From Rhodospirillales bacterium (GTDB lineage: Bacteria; Pseudomonadota; Alphaproteobacteria; Reyranellales; Reyranellaceae): DNA of 55,339 nt. The DNA lies in the NCBI GenBank assembly GCA_009377525.1, contig WHTW01000038.1:1-55339 (forward strand). Reading direction: 5' to 3'. The translations under genes and the position numbers were made by a program. Below are positions 15,579-23,657 of this stretch, piece after piece (the first letter of the stretch is position 1; each line of letters opens with the position of its first letter). The notes beneath the pieces were generated by a model that searched no databases, was not told the DNA's origin, and saw nothing but the letters and a program-made list of their open reading frames with translations.

Positions 15579-16988
15579 TCAGCCCTTGAAGTGGCCTTCC
15601 GACTTCAGCTCGGCGAGGGCGGCGTCGAACGCCTGGCGCAGGCGACCGAACAGGTCGGCGAGCTCGGTCTCGTTGATGATCAGCGGCGGGCAGATCGCCA
15701 CCCGGTCACCCATGTTGCGGATGAAGAGGCCACGCCCCACGGCGTGGTTGTAGACGCGGTTGCCGGCGCCGACCTTGACCAGGTCGAACGGCGTCTTGGT
15801 CTTCTTGTCGGCGACGATCTCGAGCGCGCCCATCATGCCCACGCTCATCGCCTCGCCGACCAGCGGATGGTCGGCGAACGACTGGATGTGCTTGCTGAAG
15901 GTGGGCGTCATGCGCTTGGCATGGCCGAACAGGTCGATCTCGTCGTAGATCTTCTGTGCCTCGAGCGCGACGGCGGCGGCCACCGGATGGCCCGAGTAGG
16001 TGAAGCCGTGGCCCCAGGTGCCGATCTTGTCGCTTTCGCTCATCAGCGCCTGGTAGACCTTCTCGTTCACCATCACCGCCGAGATCGGCAGGAACGAGGC
16101 CGACAGCGCCTTGGCGCAGGTCAGGATGTCGGGCTTGATGTTCAGCGTCTGGCTGCCCCAGACGTTGCCGGTGCGCCCGAAGCCGCAGATCACCTCGTCG
16201 GCGACGAACAGCATGTCGTACTTACGGCAGACGGCCTGGATCTTCTCGTAGTAGCCCTTGGGCGGCACGATCACGCCACCGGCGCCCATCACCGGCTCGC
16301 AGATCATGGCCGCGACCTGATCGGCGCCGCCTTCCTTGACGATCAGCGCCTCGAGCTCCTCGGCGCAGCGGGTGGCGAACTGCTCCTCGGTCTCGCCGTC
16401 CTTGGCGCCGCGGTAGTAGTGCGGCGTGATGGTGTGCACGACGCCGGCGATCGGCAGGTCGAAGGAGCGATGGTTGTTGGGCAGTCCGGTCAGGCTGCCC
16501 GACGCCACGGTGATGCCGTGATAGCCCTTCAGGCGCGAGACGATCTTCTTCTTGTTCGGCCGGTCCAGCGCATTGTTCATGTACCACACCATCTTCACGA
16601 CGGTGTCGTTGGCCTCCGAGCCCGAGTTGGCGAAGAACACCTTCGACATCTCGACCGGCGCCATCATCTTCAGCTTCTCGGCGAGATTGATCGCCGGCTC
16701 ATGGGAGCGCTGGTTGAAGGCGTGGTAGAACGGCAGCTGCTTCATCTGCTCGTAGGCCACCGTGGCCAGGCGCTCGTTGCTGAAGCCGAGCGCCGCCGAC
16801 CACAGGCCCGCCATGCCCTCGATGTAATCCTTGCCGTCGTCGTCGGTGACGTAGATGCCGCGGCCGCGCACGATGGTCAGCGGGCCGGTCTCCTCGTGCT
16901 TCTTGAAGTTGGTGTAGGGGTGCAGGTGGTGCGCAATATCCCGAGCCGCGTTGGAATTGCCGCGAAAGCTGCGTGAAACATCATTCAT
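15579..16988 (-). CDS. Class III aminotransferase (omega-amino acid/aspartate aminotransferase family)
   Basis: A 469-residue PLP enzyme. The N-terminal HLHPYTNFKKHEETGPLTIVRGRG is followed by YIEGMAGLWSAALGFSNERL and FFANSGSEANDTVVK (cofactor phosphate). RLKGYHGITVASGSLTG, EPVMGAGGVIVPPKGYYE and FVADEVICGFGRTG (D264 to the pyridine nitrogen) follow. The Schiff-base lysine K293 is in TCAKALSASFLP, and GHGFTYSGHPVAAA is the family box. It probably moves an amino group from an omega-amino acid or polyamine to pyruvate. ATG 16988 matches the family start. It is divergent from the peptide-transport operon (17198), with a 16-bp palindrome between them, so the operon may supply its substrate. Confidence 0.92.
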   Translation of the reverse strand: MNDVSRSFRGNSNAARDIAHHLHPYTNFKKHEETGPLTIVRGRGIYVTDDDGKDYIEGMAGLWSAALGFSNERLATVAYEQMKQLPFYHAFNQRSHEPAINLAEKLKMMAPVEMSKVFFANSGSEANDTVVKMVWYMNNALDRPNKKKIVSRLKGYHGITVASGSLTGLPNNHRSFDLPIAGVVHTITPHYYRGAKDGETEEQFATRCAEELEALIVKEGGADQVAAMICEPVMGAGGVIVPPKGYYEKIQAVCRKYDMLFVADEVICGFGRTGNVWGSQTLNIKPDILTCAKALSASFLPISAVMVNEKVYQALMSESDKIGTWGHGFTYSGHPVAAAVALEAQKIYDEIDLFGHAKRMTPTFSKHIQSFADHPLVGEAMSVGMMGALEIVADKKTKTPFDLVKVGAGNRVYNHAVGRGLFIRNMGDRVAICPPLIINETELADLFGRLRQAFDAALAELKSEGHFKG

Positions 16989-17119
16989 GACCGCACCCTG
17001 AGAAAAAATAGATGGAGCGGGACGATACCGGCCCCCGGCTGGGGATGTCCAACGTATGTACCCATGCAAAAAATTTGGGCAATTGACGGCACGGCACTCC
17101 CGGTGCAACGTAAGGTAGG

Positions 17120-17135
17120 TATGCGCTAGCGCATA
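17120..17135. promoter_or_regulatory. Perfect 16-bp palindrome, candidate operator
   Basis: TATGCGCTAGCGCATA lies in the divergent interval between the aminotransferase (start 16988) and the peptide-transport operon (start 17198). It is a plausible site for a dimeric regulator shared by both. A TTGACG hexamer lies upstream at 17083, pointing to the transport operon, without a convincing -10. Confidence 0.45.
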
Positions 17136-17197
17136 GCACCAGGGGTCGGGGAGACCGGTCGGCGCGGCATGGGTGTGCGCCACAAAGAGGGAACACG

Positions 17198-18811
17198 ATG
17201 ACTTTCAATCTGCGGCAGTCTGTTGCGCTGGCGGCGATCGCTTGCGCGGTTTTCGGCGTGGCGCCCATGGCGCAGGCCAAGACCTTCAAATGGGCCAATT
17301 CGGGCGACGTCAGCTCGATGGACCCCTACGCTCGTCAGGAGACCTTCCTCCTGACCTTCACCTCCAACATCTATGATCCGCTGATCCGACGCGACAAGAA
17401 CCTCAAGCTCGAGCCGGCGCTGGCCACGAAGTGGGGCCAGTCCGATCCGACAACCTGGTTCTTCGACATCCGGCCGGGCGTGAAGTTCCATGACGGCTCG
17501 CCTCTGACCGCGGACGACATCGTGTTCTCGCTGAACCGCGCCAACGGGCCCGGCTCGAACATGCAGAGCAACTTCGTGTCGGTGAAAGAGATCAAGAAGG
17601 ACGGCGACATGCGCGTCGTCGTCACGACCAAGTATCCCGACCCGCTGCTGGCCGACAAATGGGCCGCGCTCGGCATGATGTCCAAGGCGTGGGCCGAGAA
17701 GAACAACGCTCAGAACTCGGCGGACATGACCAAGAACGAGGAGAACTTCGCCACCCGCAACGCCATGGGCACCGGCCCCTTCATGCTGAAGGAGCGCCGC
17801 GCCGGTGAGAAGACGATCCTGGTCAACAATCCGAACTGGTGGGACAAGCCCGTCCATAACCTCACCGAGGTCATCTTCACCCCGGTCTCCAACCCGGCGA
17901 CGCGCGTCGCCGCGCTGAAGGCGGGCGACATCGACATGACCTACGAGGTCCCGCCGGCCGACACCGAGTCGCTGAAGAAGGAGGCCAACGTCAAGGTTCT
18001 CGAGGGCCCTGAGACGCGCGTGGTATTCCTGGGCTTCGACCAGGAGCGGCCCGAGCTGCTCGAGTCCAACGTCAAGGGCAAGAACCCCTTCAAGGACAAG
18101 AAGGTGCGCGAAGCCATCCACCGCTCGATCGACGTCGAGGCGATCAAGCGCACCGTGATGCGCGGCCAGTCCTTCCCGACCAACCTCATGGTGGCGCCGG
18201 GCATCAACGGCTACATGAAGGATCTCGACAAGCGGCCGGCGCTCTTGAAGCCGGACGAGGCCAAGAAGATGCTGGCCGATGCCGGCTATCCCAACGGCTT
18301 CGAGGTCGGCATGGATTGCCCCAACGACCGCTACGTCAACGACGAGAAGATCTGCCAGGCCGTCGTGGCGATGCTCGCCAAGATCGGCGTGAAGGTGAAT
18401 CTCAAGGCGCAGACCCGCAACCTCTACTTCGCCAAGATCCTGCGCAAGAACGACCTGGCGCCGGGCGAGACGAGCTTCTACATGCTCGGCTGGTCGCCGG
18501 CCCAGACCTACGACGTGCACAACGTCTTCGAGGCCCTGATCCAGACGCCCAACAAGGCGACCAAGAAGGGCCAGTTCAACGCCGGCGGCTACTCGAACCC
18601 CGAGCTCGACAAGCTCGCCGACGCCATGGAGCAGGAGACCGACAAGAAGAAGCGCGACGACATGATCGCCAAGGCGACCAAGCTCTATGTCGACGACTTC
18701 GCTTACATCCCGCTGCACCAGCAGGCGCTGGTGTGGGCGGCGCGCAAGAACATCGACCTGGTCCAGCGCGCCGACAACTCCTTCCCGCTGTGGTTCGTCA
18801 ACGTGAAGTAG
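17198..18811 (+). CDS. Peptide ABC transporter substrate-binding protein (family 5)
   Basis: A 537-residue periplasmic receptor. The signal peptide SVALAAIACAVFGVAPMAQA ends in an AxA-type site. The SBP_bac_5 fold is marked by SSMDPYARQETFLLTFTSNI, WFFDIRPGVKFHDGSPLTADDIVFSL (family signature), AMGTGPFMLKE and NPNWWDKP. A second hinge segment reads VREAIHRSIDVEAI, and the closing block is VDDFAYIPLHQQALVWAARKNI. The ATG follows AAAGAGGGAA. It is the first gene of a complete five-gene operon with two permeases and two ATPases (to 23093). Cargo is likely a di- or oligopeptide or a similar compound. Confidence 0.95.
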   Translation: MTFNLRQSVALAAIACAVFGVAPMAQAKTFKWANSGDVSSMDPYARQETFLLTFTSNIYDPLIRRDKNLKLEPALATKWGQSDPTTWFFDIRPGVKFHDGSPLTADDIVFSLNRANGPGSNMQSNFVSVKEIKKDGDMRVVVTTKYPDPLLADKWAALGMMSKAWAEKNNAQNSADMTKNEENFATRNAMGTGPFMLKERRAGEKTILVNNPNWWDKPVHNLTEVIFTPVSNPATRVAALKAGDIDMTYEVPPADTESLKKEANVKVLEGPETRVVFLGFDQERPELLESNVKGKNPFKDKKVREAIHRSIDVEAIKRTVMRGQSFPTNLMVAPGINGYMKDLDKRPALLKPDEAKKMLADAGYPNGFEVGMDCPNDRYVNDEKICQAVVAMLAKIGVKVNLKAQTRNLYFAKILRKNDLAPGETSFYMLGWSPAQTYDVHNVFEALIQTPNKATKKGQFNAGGYSNPELDKLADAMEQETDKKKRDDMIAKATKLYVDDFAYIPLHQQALVWAARKNIDLVQRADNSFPLWFVNVK

Positions 18812-18828
18812 CGGATCGTCAGGCGATC

Positions 18829-18887
18829 ACACCTTCCTCATGTTCCTCTCCTCCGCCAGGGGGAGAGGAGAATGAGAGGAGGGGGAC
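18829..18887. repeat. Dispersed palindromic repeat C, copy 2
   Basis: CCTCTCCTCCGCC...AGGGGGAGAGG (18845-18868) is a diverged copy of the hairpin at 943-965. It lies between the binding-protein and first permease genes of the peptide operon and may reduce read-through to the permease genes. Confidence 0.6.
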
Positions 18888-18974
18888 GTGGCTCGAATGC
18901 CCTTGGGCACCCAAACGCACATTCCGCTTTGGCGTCTTTCCTGCTAGGCCTGCGCCGGGCCGACCCGATCCATC

Positions 18975-19967
18975 ATGATTGCCTTCATCCTGCGACGAAT
19001 GCTGCAATCCATCGCCGTGCTGCTGGCGGTGGGCTTGGTCGCCTTCTCGCTGTTCCGCTACGTCGGCGACCCGATCAACGCCATGGTCGGCCAGGACACC
19101 TCCATGGAGGACCGGGCGCTGCTGCGCGAGAAGCTGGGGCTGAATGATTCCCCACCCGTGCAATTCCTGCGCTTCATCGTCAATGCGGCGCGCGGCAATT
19201 TCGGATTGTCCTACCGCACCTCCGAACCGGTCGGCCGCCTGATCGCGGAGCGCATACCGGCGACCCTCGAGCTTTCCTTCTGCGCCGCTGCCTTCGCTCT
19301 TTTCATCGGCATTCCGATGGGGGTCTATACCGGCCTCTATCCCAGGCACTGGTCGAGTCGCCTGTTCCAGGCGGTGTCGCTGATCGGCATCTCGCTGCCC
19401 ACCTTCCTGATCGGCATCCTGCTGATCCTGATCTTCGCGGTCAGCCTGCATTGGCTTCCCTCGTTCGGGCGCGGCGAGACGGTGCAGATCGGCTGGTGGA
19501 CCACCAACTTCCTGACGATCTCCGGGCTGAAGGCGCTGATCCTGCCCTCGATCACGCTTGGCCTGTTCCAGCTTACCCTGCTCATGCGCCTGGTGCGTTC
19601 CGAGATGCTCGAGGTGATGCGCACCGACTACATCAAGTTCGCGCGCGCCCGCGGGCTCACCAACCGCGCCATCAATTTCGGCCATGCGCTGAAGAACACG
19701 CTGGTGCCGGTAATCACCGTGACCGGCCTGCAGCTCGGCAGCCTGATCGCCTTCGCCATCGTCACCGAGACGGTGTTCGCCTGGCCGGGCATCGGCCAGC
19801 TCTTCATTCAGTCCGTGCAGTTCTCCGACATTCCCGTGATGGCGGCATACCTGCTGCTGATCGGGCTCCTGTTCGTGGTGATCAACCTCGTCGTCGACCT
19901 GCTCTATTTCGTCGTCGATCCGCGTTTGCGCAGCCAGGGCGGCGCGGCCCGCGTGTCGGGGCACTGA
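18975..19967 (+). CDS. Peptide ABC transporter permease, DppB type
   Basis: A 330-residue inner-membrane subunit with six predicted helices. It opens MIAFILRRMLQSIAVLLAVGLVAFSLF, the DppB/OppB N-terminal helix. The periplasmic segment contains PPVQFLRFIVNAARGNFGLSYRTSEPV, another DppB hallmark. The cytoplasmic coupling loop EVMRTDYIKFARARGLTNRAI has the EAA-type pattern that contacts the ATPases. AFAIVTETVFAWPGIGQLFIQSVQFSDIPVM is the conserved C-terminal part. The downstream permease gene begins one base after the stop. Confidence 0.95.
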   Translation: MIAFILRRMLQSIAVLLAVGLVAFSLFRYVGDPINAMVGQDTSMEDRALLREKLGLNDSPPVQFLRFIVNAARGNFGLSYRTSEPVGRLIAERIPATLELSFCAAAFALFIGIPMGVYTGLYPRHWSSRLFQAVSLIGISLPTFLIGILLILIFAVSLHWLPSFGRGETVQIGWWTTNFLTISGLKALILPSITLGLFQLTLLMRLVRSEMLEVMRTDYIKFARARGLTNRAINFGHALKNTLVPVITVTGLQLGSLIAFAIVTETVFAWPGIGQLFIQSVQFSDIPVMAAYLLLIGLLFVVINLVVDLLYFVVDPRLRSQGGAARVSGH

Positions 19968-19968
19968 C

Positions 19969-20904
19969 GTGGCGATGACCACGGCGCCCGGCGGCTGGCT
20001 GCATCGCGTGACCGACAGCGATGTCTGGTGGAGCTTCAAGTCCTCGCCGCTGACGGTGATCGCCGCGGTCGTGACCCTGCTGATCGTCGCCGTGGCCTTC
20101 CTCTCGCCGGTGCTGGCGCCGCACACGCCGTTCGACCCGGCCACGATCAGCCTGAGCGACGGGCTGAAGCCGCCCGTCCTGGTCTCGCCCGACGGCGACT
20201 GGACCTTTCCGCTCGGCACCGACGACCAGGGCAGGGACGTGCTGAGCTCGATCATGTACGGCACGCGCCTGTCGCTGGTCGTGGGCGTCGCCTCGGTGGT
20301 CGTCGCCATGATCCTCGGCATCGCGCTGGGCCTGGTCAGCGGCTATTTCGGCGGCACGACCGACGCGGTGATCATGCGCATCGCCGACGTCCAGCTCACC
20401 TTCCCGGCGATCCTGGTGGCGCTGCTGATCGACGGCGTCGTGCGCGGCATCATCTCGGTGCAGCGCCATGACGAGATCGCCATCTTCGTCATCGTCGGCG
20501 CCATCGGCCTTTCCTTCTGGGTGCAGTACGCGCGCACCGTGCGCGGCTCGGTGCTGGTCGAGAAGAACAAGGAGTACGTGCAGGCCGCCCGCGTGATCGG
20601 CCTGTCGCCGGTCCTGATCATGGTCCGCCACGTGCTGCCCAACGTCACCGGTCCGGTGCTGGTGATCGCCACCATCAACCTTGGCCTCGCCATCATCACC
20701 GAGGCGACGCTCTCCTTCCTGGGCGTTGGGCTACCCTCGACTCAGCCGTCGCTCGGCACTTTGATCAGGCTCGGCAACGAGGTCCTGCAGTCGGGCGACT
20801 GGTGGATCACCGTCTTCCCTGGTGCCACGCTCGCCGCCCTGGTGCTGGCCGTGAACCTCTTGGGCGACTGGCTGCGCGACGCCCTCAATCCGAAGTTGCG
20901 ATAG
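19969..20904 (+). CDS. Peptide ABC transporter permease, DppC type
   Basis: A 311-residue partner of the preceding permease. The first helix (LTVIAAVVTLLIVAVAFLSPVLAPHTP) is followed by FPLGTDDQGRDVLSSIMYGTRLSL, the DppC/OppC signature. The coupling loop reads EYVQAARVIGLSPVLIMVRHVLPNV, and ITEATLSFLGVGLPSTQPSLGTLI is the late conserved block. GTG 19969 is used; ATG 19975 is an alternative two codons later. The stop is followed by 130 bases containing a perfect 64-bp palindrome before the ATPase genes. Confidence 0.95.
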   Translation: MAMTTAPGGWLHRVTDSDVWWSFKSSPLTVIAAVVTLLIVAVAFLSPVLAPHTPFDPATISLSDGLKPPVLVSPDGDWTFPLGTDDQGRDVLSSIMYGTRLSLVVGVASVVVAMILGIALGLVSGYFGGTTDAVIMRIADVQLTFPAILVALLIDGVVRGIISVQRHDEIAIFVIVGAIGLSFWVQYARTVRGSVLVEKNKEYVQAARVIGLSPVLIMVRHVLPNVTGPVLVIATINLGLAIITEATLSFLGVGLPSTQPSLGTLIRLGNEVLQSGDWWITVFPGATLAALVLAVNLLGDWLRDALNPKLR

Positions 20905-20936
20905 AAGATGCTCCGTTTTCCCGTGCCCTCATGCTT

Positions 20937-21000
20937 TTCCGGACCGCGCGCGTCTCGCGCGCTCATGATCATGAGCGCGCGAGACGCGCGCGGTCCGGAA
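20937..21000. repeat. Perfect 64-bp palindrome (repeat A, copy 4)
   Basis: The two 32-base halves are exact reverse complements, meeting at TCATGA|TCATGA. Each half also folds alone: GCGCGCG-TCT-CGCGCGC on the left and GCGCGCG-AGA-CGCGCGC on the right. The ends read TTCCGGACC/GGTCCGGAA as in other family A copies. It sits inside the peptide-transport operon, between the permease and ATPase genes, so it will be transcribed. Confidence 0.9.
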
Positions 21001-21034
21001 GACTCCACCCGATCCCAGCGCTAGAACACGCCCG

Positions 21035-22057
21035 ATGGCTGCCGCATCCAACAACCCGCCGCTTCTCGAGGTCAAGAACCTCAGGGTCGAGTTCCCGACG
21101 CGGCGCGGCACGCTGCTCGCCGTCGACGACGTGTCCTTCGACATCGCCCCCGGCGAAGTCCTGGGTGTGGTGGGCGAATCGGGCGCCGGCAAGTCGCTGA
21201 CCGGCAACGCCATCATCGGCCTGCTCGAGCCGCCCGGCCGCATCGCCGGCGGCGAGGTCAAGCTGGAAGGCCGGCGCATCGACAACCTGCCCTACGAGGA
21301 GATGCGCAAGGTGCGTGGCGCCAGGATCGGCGCCATCTTCCAGGACCCGCTGACAAGCCTCAATCCGCTCTATTCGATCGGCCGCCAGCTCATCGAGACC
21401 ATCCAGACCCATCTGCCGCTGTCGGGGGCCCAGGCGCGCAAGCGGGCGCTCGATCTCCTGAAGGAGGTCGGCATCCCGGGCGCGGAGAGCCGCATCGACC
21501 ACTATCCGCACCAGTTCTCCGGCGGCATGCGCCAGCGCGTGGTGATCGCGCTCGCGCTCTGCGCCGATCCGCGCCTGATCGTGGCCGACGAGCCGACGAC
21601 GGCGCTCGACGTCTCGATCCAGGCGCAGATCATCGCGCTCCTGAAGAAGCTCTGCCGCGAGCATCAGACGGCGGTGATGCTGGTGACCCACGACATGGGC
21701 GTGATCGCCGAGACCGCCGATCGCGTGGCGGTGATGTACGCCGGCCGCATCGCCGAGATCGGCCCGGTGCGCGACGTGGTCAAGCACGCCAAGCACCCCT
21801 ACACCAAGGGCCTGATGGGCTCGATCCCGAGCCTGGGCGTGCGCCACGACAAGCTGACCCAGATCGACGGCGCCATGCCGCGGCTGACCGAGATCCCGCC
21901 GGGCTGCGCCTTCAATCCGCGCTGCACCTTCCGCGGCCAGCGCTGCATGGTCGAGCGCCCGAACCTGATGTCGGCCGGCGCCAGCCGCGCCGCCTGCTGG
22001 CTGCACGACCGCGGCGGCGTCGGCGCGCCGGTGACCAAGGAGCTGGTCGATGCCTGA
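21035..22057 (+). CDS. Peptide ABC transporter ATP-binding protein, DppD type
   Basis: A 340-residue cytosolic ATPase. Walker A is [12 protein letters not shown], the Q-loop lies in [15 protein letters not shown], the ABC signature is [12 protein letters not shown], Walker B is [13 protein letters not shown], and the switch histidine is in [13 protein letters not shown]. The C-terminal oligopeptide extension has [12 protein letters not shown] and the cysteine cluster [14 protein letters not shown], which in this family can bind an iron-sulfur cluster. Together with the next ATPase it powers the two permeases. Confidence 0.96.
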   Translation: MAAASNNPPLLEVKNLRVEFPTRRGTLLAVDDVSFDIAPGEVLGVVGESGAGKSLTGNAIIGLLEPPGRIAGGEVKLEGRRIDNLPYEEMRKVRGARIGAIFQDPLTSLNPLYSIGRQLIETIQTHLPLSGAQARKRALDLLKEVGIPGAESRIDHYPHQFSGGMRQRVVIALALCADPRLIVADEPTTALDVSIQAQIIALLKKLCREHQTAVMLVTHDMGVIAETADRVAVMYAGRIAEIGPVRDVVKHAKHPYTKGLMGSIPSLGVRHDKLTQIDGAMPRLTEIPPGCAFNPRCTFRGQRCMVERPNLMSAGASRAACWLHDRGGVGAPVTKELVDA

Positions 22058-23093
22058 TGGTGGCATGAACCAGTTCGTCAAGATCGAGGGCCTGAAACGC
22101 TACTTCGACGTCTCGGCGCCGTGGCTGGTGCGCACCCTGGAGGGCCGGCCGCGGCAGATCGTGCAGGCGGTCGACGGCATCGACATCGAGATCGCCAAGG
22201 GTGAGACCTTTTCGCTGGTGGGCGAATCGGGCTGCGGCAAGTCGACCGTGGCCCGCCTGGTGGTCGGCCTCTATCCGCCGACCGCGGGCACGATCGAGTT
22301 CGACGGCAACGACATGGCGGGCCCGCGCAGCCGTGCCGACATGGCGGCACTGCGCCGGCGCATGCAGATGATCTTCCAGGACCCGTATGCCAGCCTCAAT
22401 CCGCGCTGGCGGGTGTTCGACATCGTCGCCGAGCCGATCCGCGCCTTCGGTCTGGCCAAGGACAAGGCCGATCTCGCGAACCAGGTCGGCGAGCGCCTGC
22501 GCCAGGTACGGCTGACGCCGGCCGACGGAGCCAAGTATCCGCATGAGTTCTCCGGCGGCCAGCGCCAGCGCATCTCCATCGCCCGCGCGCTGGCGAGCCA
22601 TCCCGAGTTCCTGGTGTGCGACGAGCCGACCTCGGCGCTCGACGTCTCGGTGCAGGCCCAGATCCTGAACCTCATGGTCGACCTGCAGCGCCGCCTGCAG
22701 CTCACTTATCTCTTCATCAGCCACAACCTCGCGGTCGTCTATCACATCTCCACCCGCGTCGGCGTGATGTACCTCGGCCGCCTGGTCGAGGTGGCGCCGA
22801 CCGACACGCTGTTCCGGCGGCCCAAGCACCCCTACACGCGGATGCTTCTGGACACGATCCCCGACCTCGACATGACCGGCCGGCAGCGCGCGCCGGTGGC
22901 GGGCGAGGTGCCGAGCCCGATCGACCCGCCGACCGGCTGCACCTTCCATCCGCGCTGCCCCTTCGCCAACGAGCGCTGCAAGGTCGAGCGTCCGCTGGCG
23001 CTGCCGATCGAGGGCGGGACGGTGGCGTGCCACGCGATCGAGGAGGGTCGCCTGCCGGTTGAGGAGCGGTCGTACGGCGGCATTGCGGCGTAG
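22050..23093 (+). CDS. Peptide ABC transporter ATP-binding protein, DppF type
   Basis: A 347-residue ATPase that overlaps the preceding gene by 8 bases, so translation is coupled. Walker A is GESGCGKSTVARL, the Q-loop is MIFQDPYASLNPRW (typical of DppF/OppF), the signature is FSGGQRQRISIARAL, Walker B is FLVCDEPTSALD, and the H-loop is YLFISHNLAVVYH. The C-terminal extension has HPYTRMLLDTIPD and CTFHPRCPFANERC. It begins [12 protein letters not shown] 22065 is a possible alternative start. It completes the five-gene transporter. Confidence 0.95.
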   Translation: MPDGGMNQFVKIEGLKRYFDVSAPWLVRTLEGRPRQIVQAVDGIDIEIAKGETFSLVGESGCGKSTVARLVVGLYPPTAGTIEFDGNDMAGPRSRADMAALRRRMQMIFQDPYASLNPRWRVFDIVAEPIRAFGLAKDKADLANQVGERLRQVRLTPADGAKYPHEFSGGQRQRISIARALASHPEFLVCDEPTSALDVSVQAQILNLMVDLQRRLQLTYLFISHNLAVVYHISTRVGVMYLGRLVEVAPTDTLFRRPKHPYTRMLLDTIPDLDMTGRQRAPVAGEVPSPIDPPTGCTFHPRCPFANERCKVERPLALPIEGGTVACHAIEEGRLPVEERSYGGIAA

Positions 23094-23209
23094 CTGCCGC
23101 TTGGCCCTCGGAATGTCACCCCGGCTTTCGCGCTTTTGGGCCACAGTTTCGCCTCGCAGGAACGAAAGACTACCCCTGACGTTTCATTGGCGTCAGTTGG
23201 AGGCGAGTG

Positions 23210-23509
23210 ATGAACGTGAAGTCTATTGCCATCGCGGCGATTGCGGGGAGCCTGCTGAGCCCATTGGCCGCCTTCGCTGATGATTGGAAGGATGAAAGCG
23301 GCAAAGGTCGCGGCTACCGGGAGCGTGGTGGCGTGACCATACAGCTTCCGTATCCAGCCGCTCCGCCGGCCTACGATCGGCGCTATCAGCCCCAAGGCTA
23401 CTACTATGGGCAACCGATACCCAATGGGCACCTTCCGCCGCCGGGTGAGTGCCGGGTGTGGTATCCCGACCGACCGGCCGGACATCAGCCGCCGCCCTTC
23501 AAGTGCTGA
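23210..23509 (+). CDS. Small secreted proline/tyrosine-rich protein
   Basis: A 99-residue exported protein. ATG 23210 lies 6 bases after GGAGG. The signal peptide KSIAIAAIAGSLLSPLAAFA precedes a charged start (DDWKDESGKGRG) and a tail rich in P, Y, G and Q. The C-terminal GECRVWYPDRPAGHQPPPFKC, with its two cysteines, is a motif I associate with small envelope proteins of proteobacteria whose function is not established. It has no obvious operon partner. Confidence 0.78.
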   Translation: MNVKSIAIAAIAGSLLSPLAAFADDWKDESGKGRGYRERGGVTIQLPYPAAPPAYDRRYQPQGYYYGQPIPNGHLPPPGECRVWYPDRPAGHQPPPFKC

Positions 23510-23623
23510 CAACCGTCGAAGGCGGCCAGATCATCGCGCCACCTTGAGGGTAAGTTGGTGCGCGATTCGCATCCCAGACGCGGGTGCGACCGTCGCATTC
23601 TCACTTGCCAGCGGAGTCGCGTA

Positions 23624-23650
23624 GGGCGCGGGAACGGTGTTCCCGCGCCC
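23624..23650 (-). terminator. Terminator hairpin after the family 1 binding-protein gene
   Basis: A 12-bp perfect stem GGGCGCGGGAAC / GTTCCCGCGCCC with loop GGT sits 7 bases beyond the minus-strand stop at 23658. It lacks a clear T-tract on the minus strand but is placed well for 3'-end formation. Confidence 0.65.
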
Positions 23651-23657
23651 CGCAAGC

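Noticed and set aside
15357..16976. A 539-codon plus-strand open frame
   Set aside because: Antisense to the aminotransferase, composed of arginine/histidine/valine-rich sequence without motifs.
17000..17197. A riboswitch before the peptide-transport operon
   Set aside because: No conserved riboswitch core could be recognised; only a short palindrome and weak promoter elements are seen.
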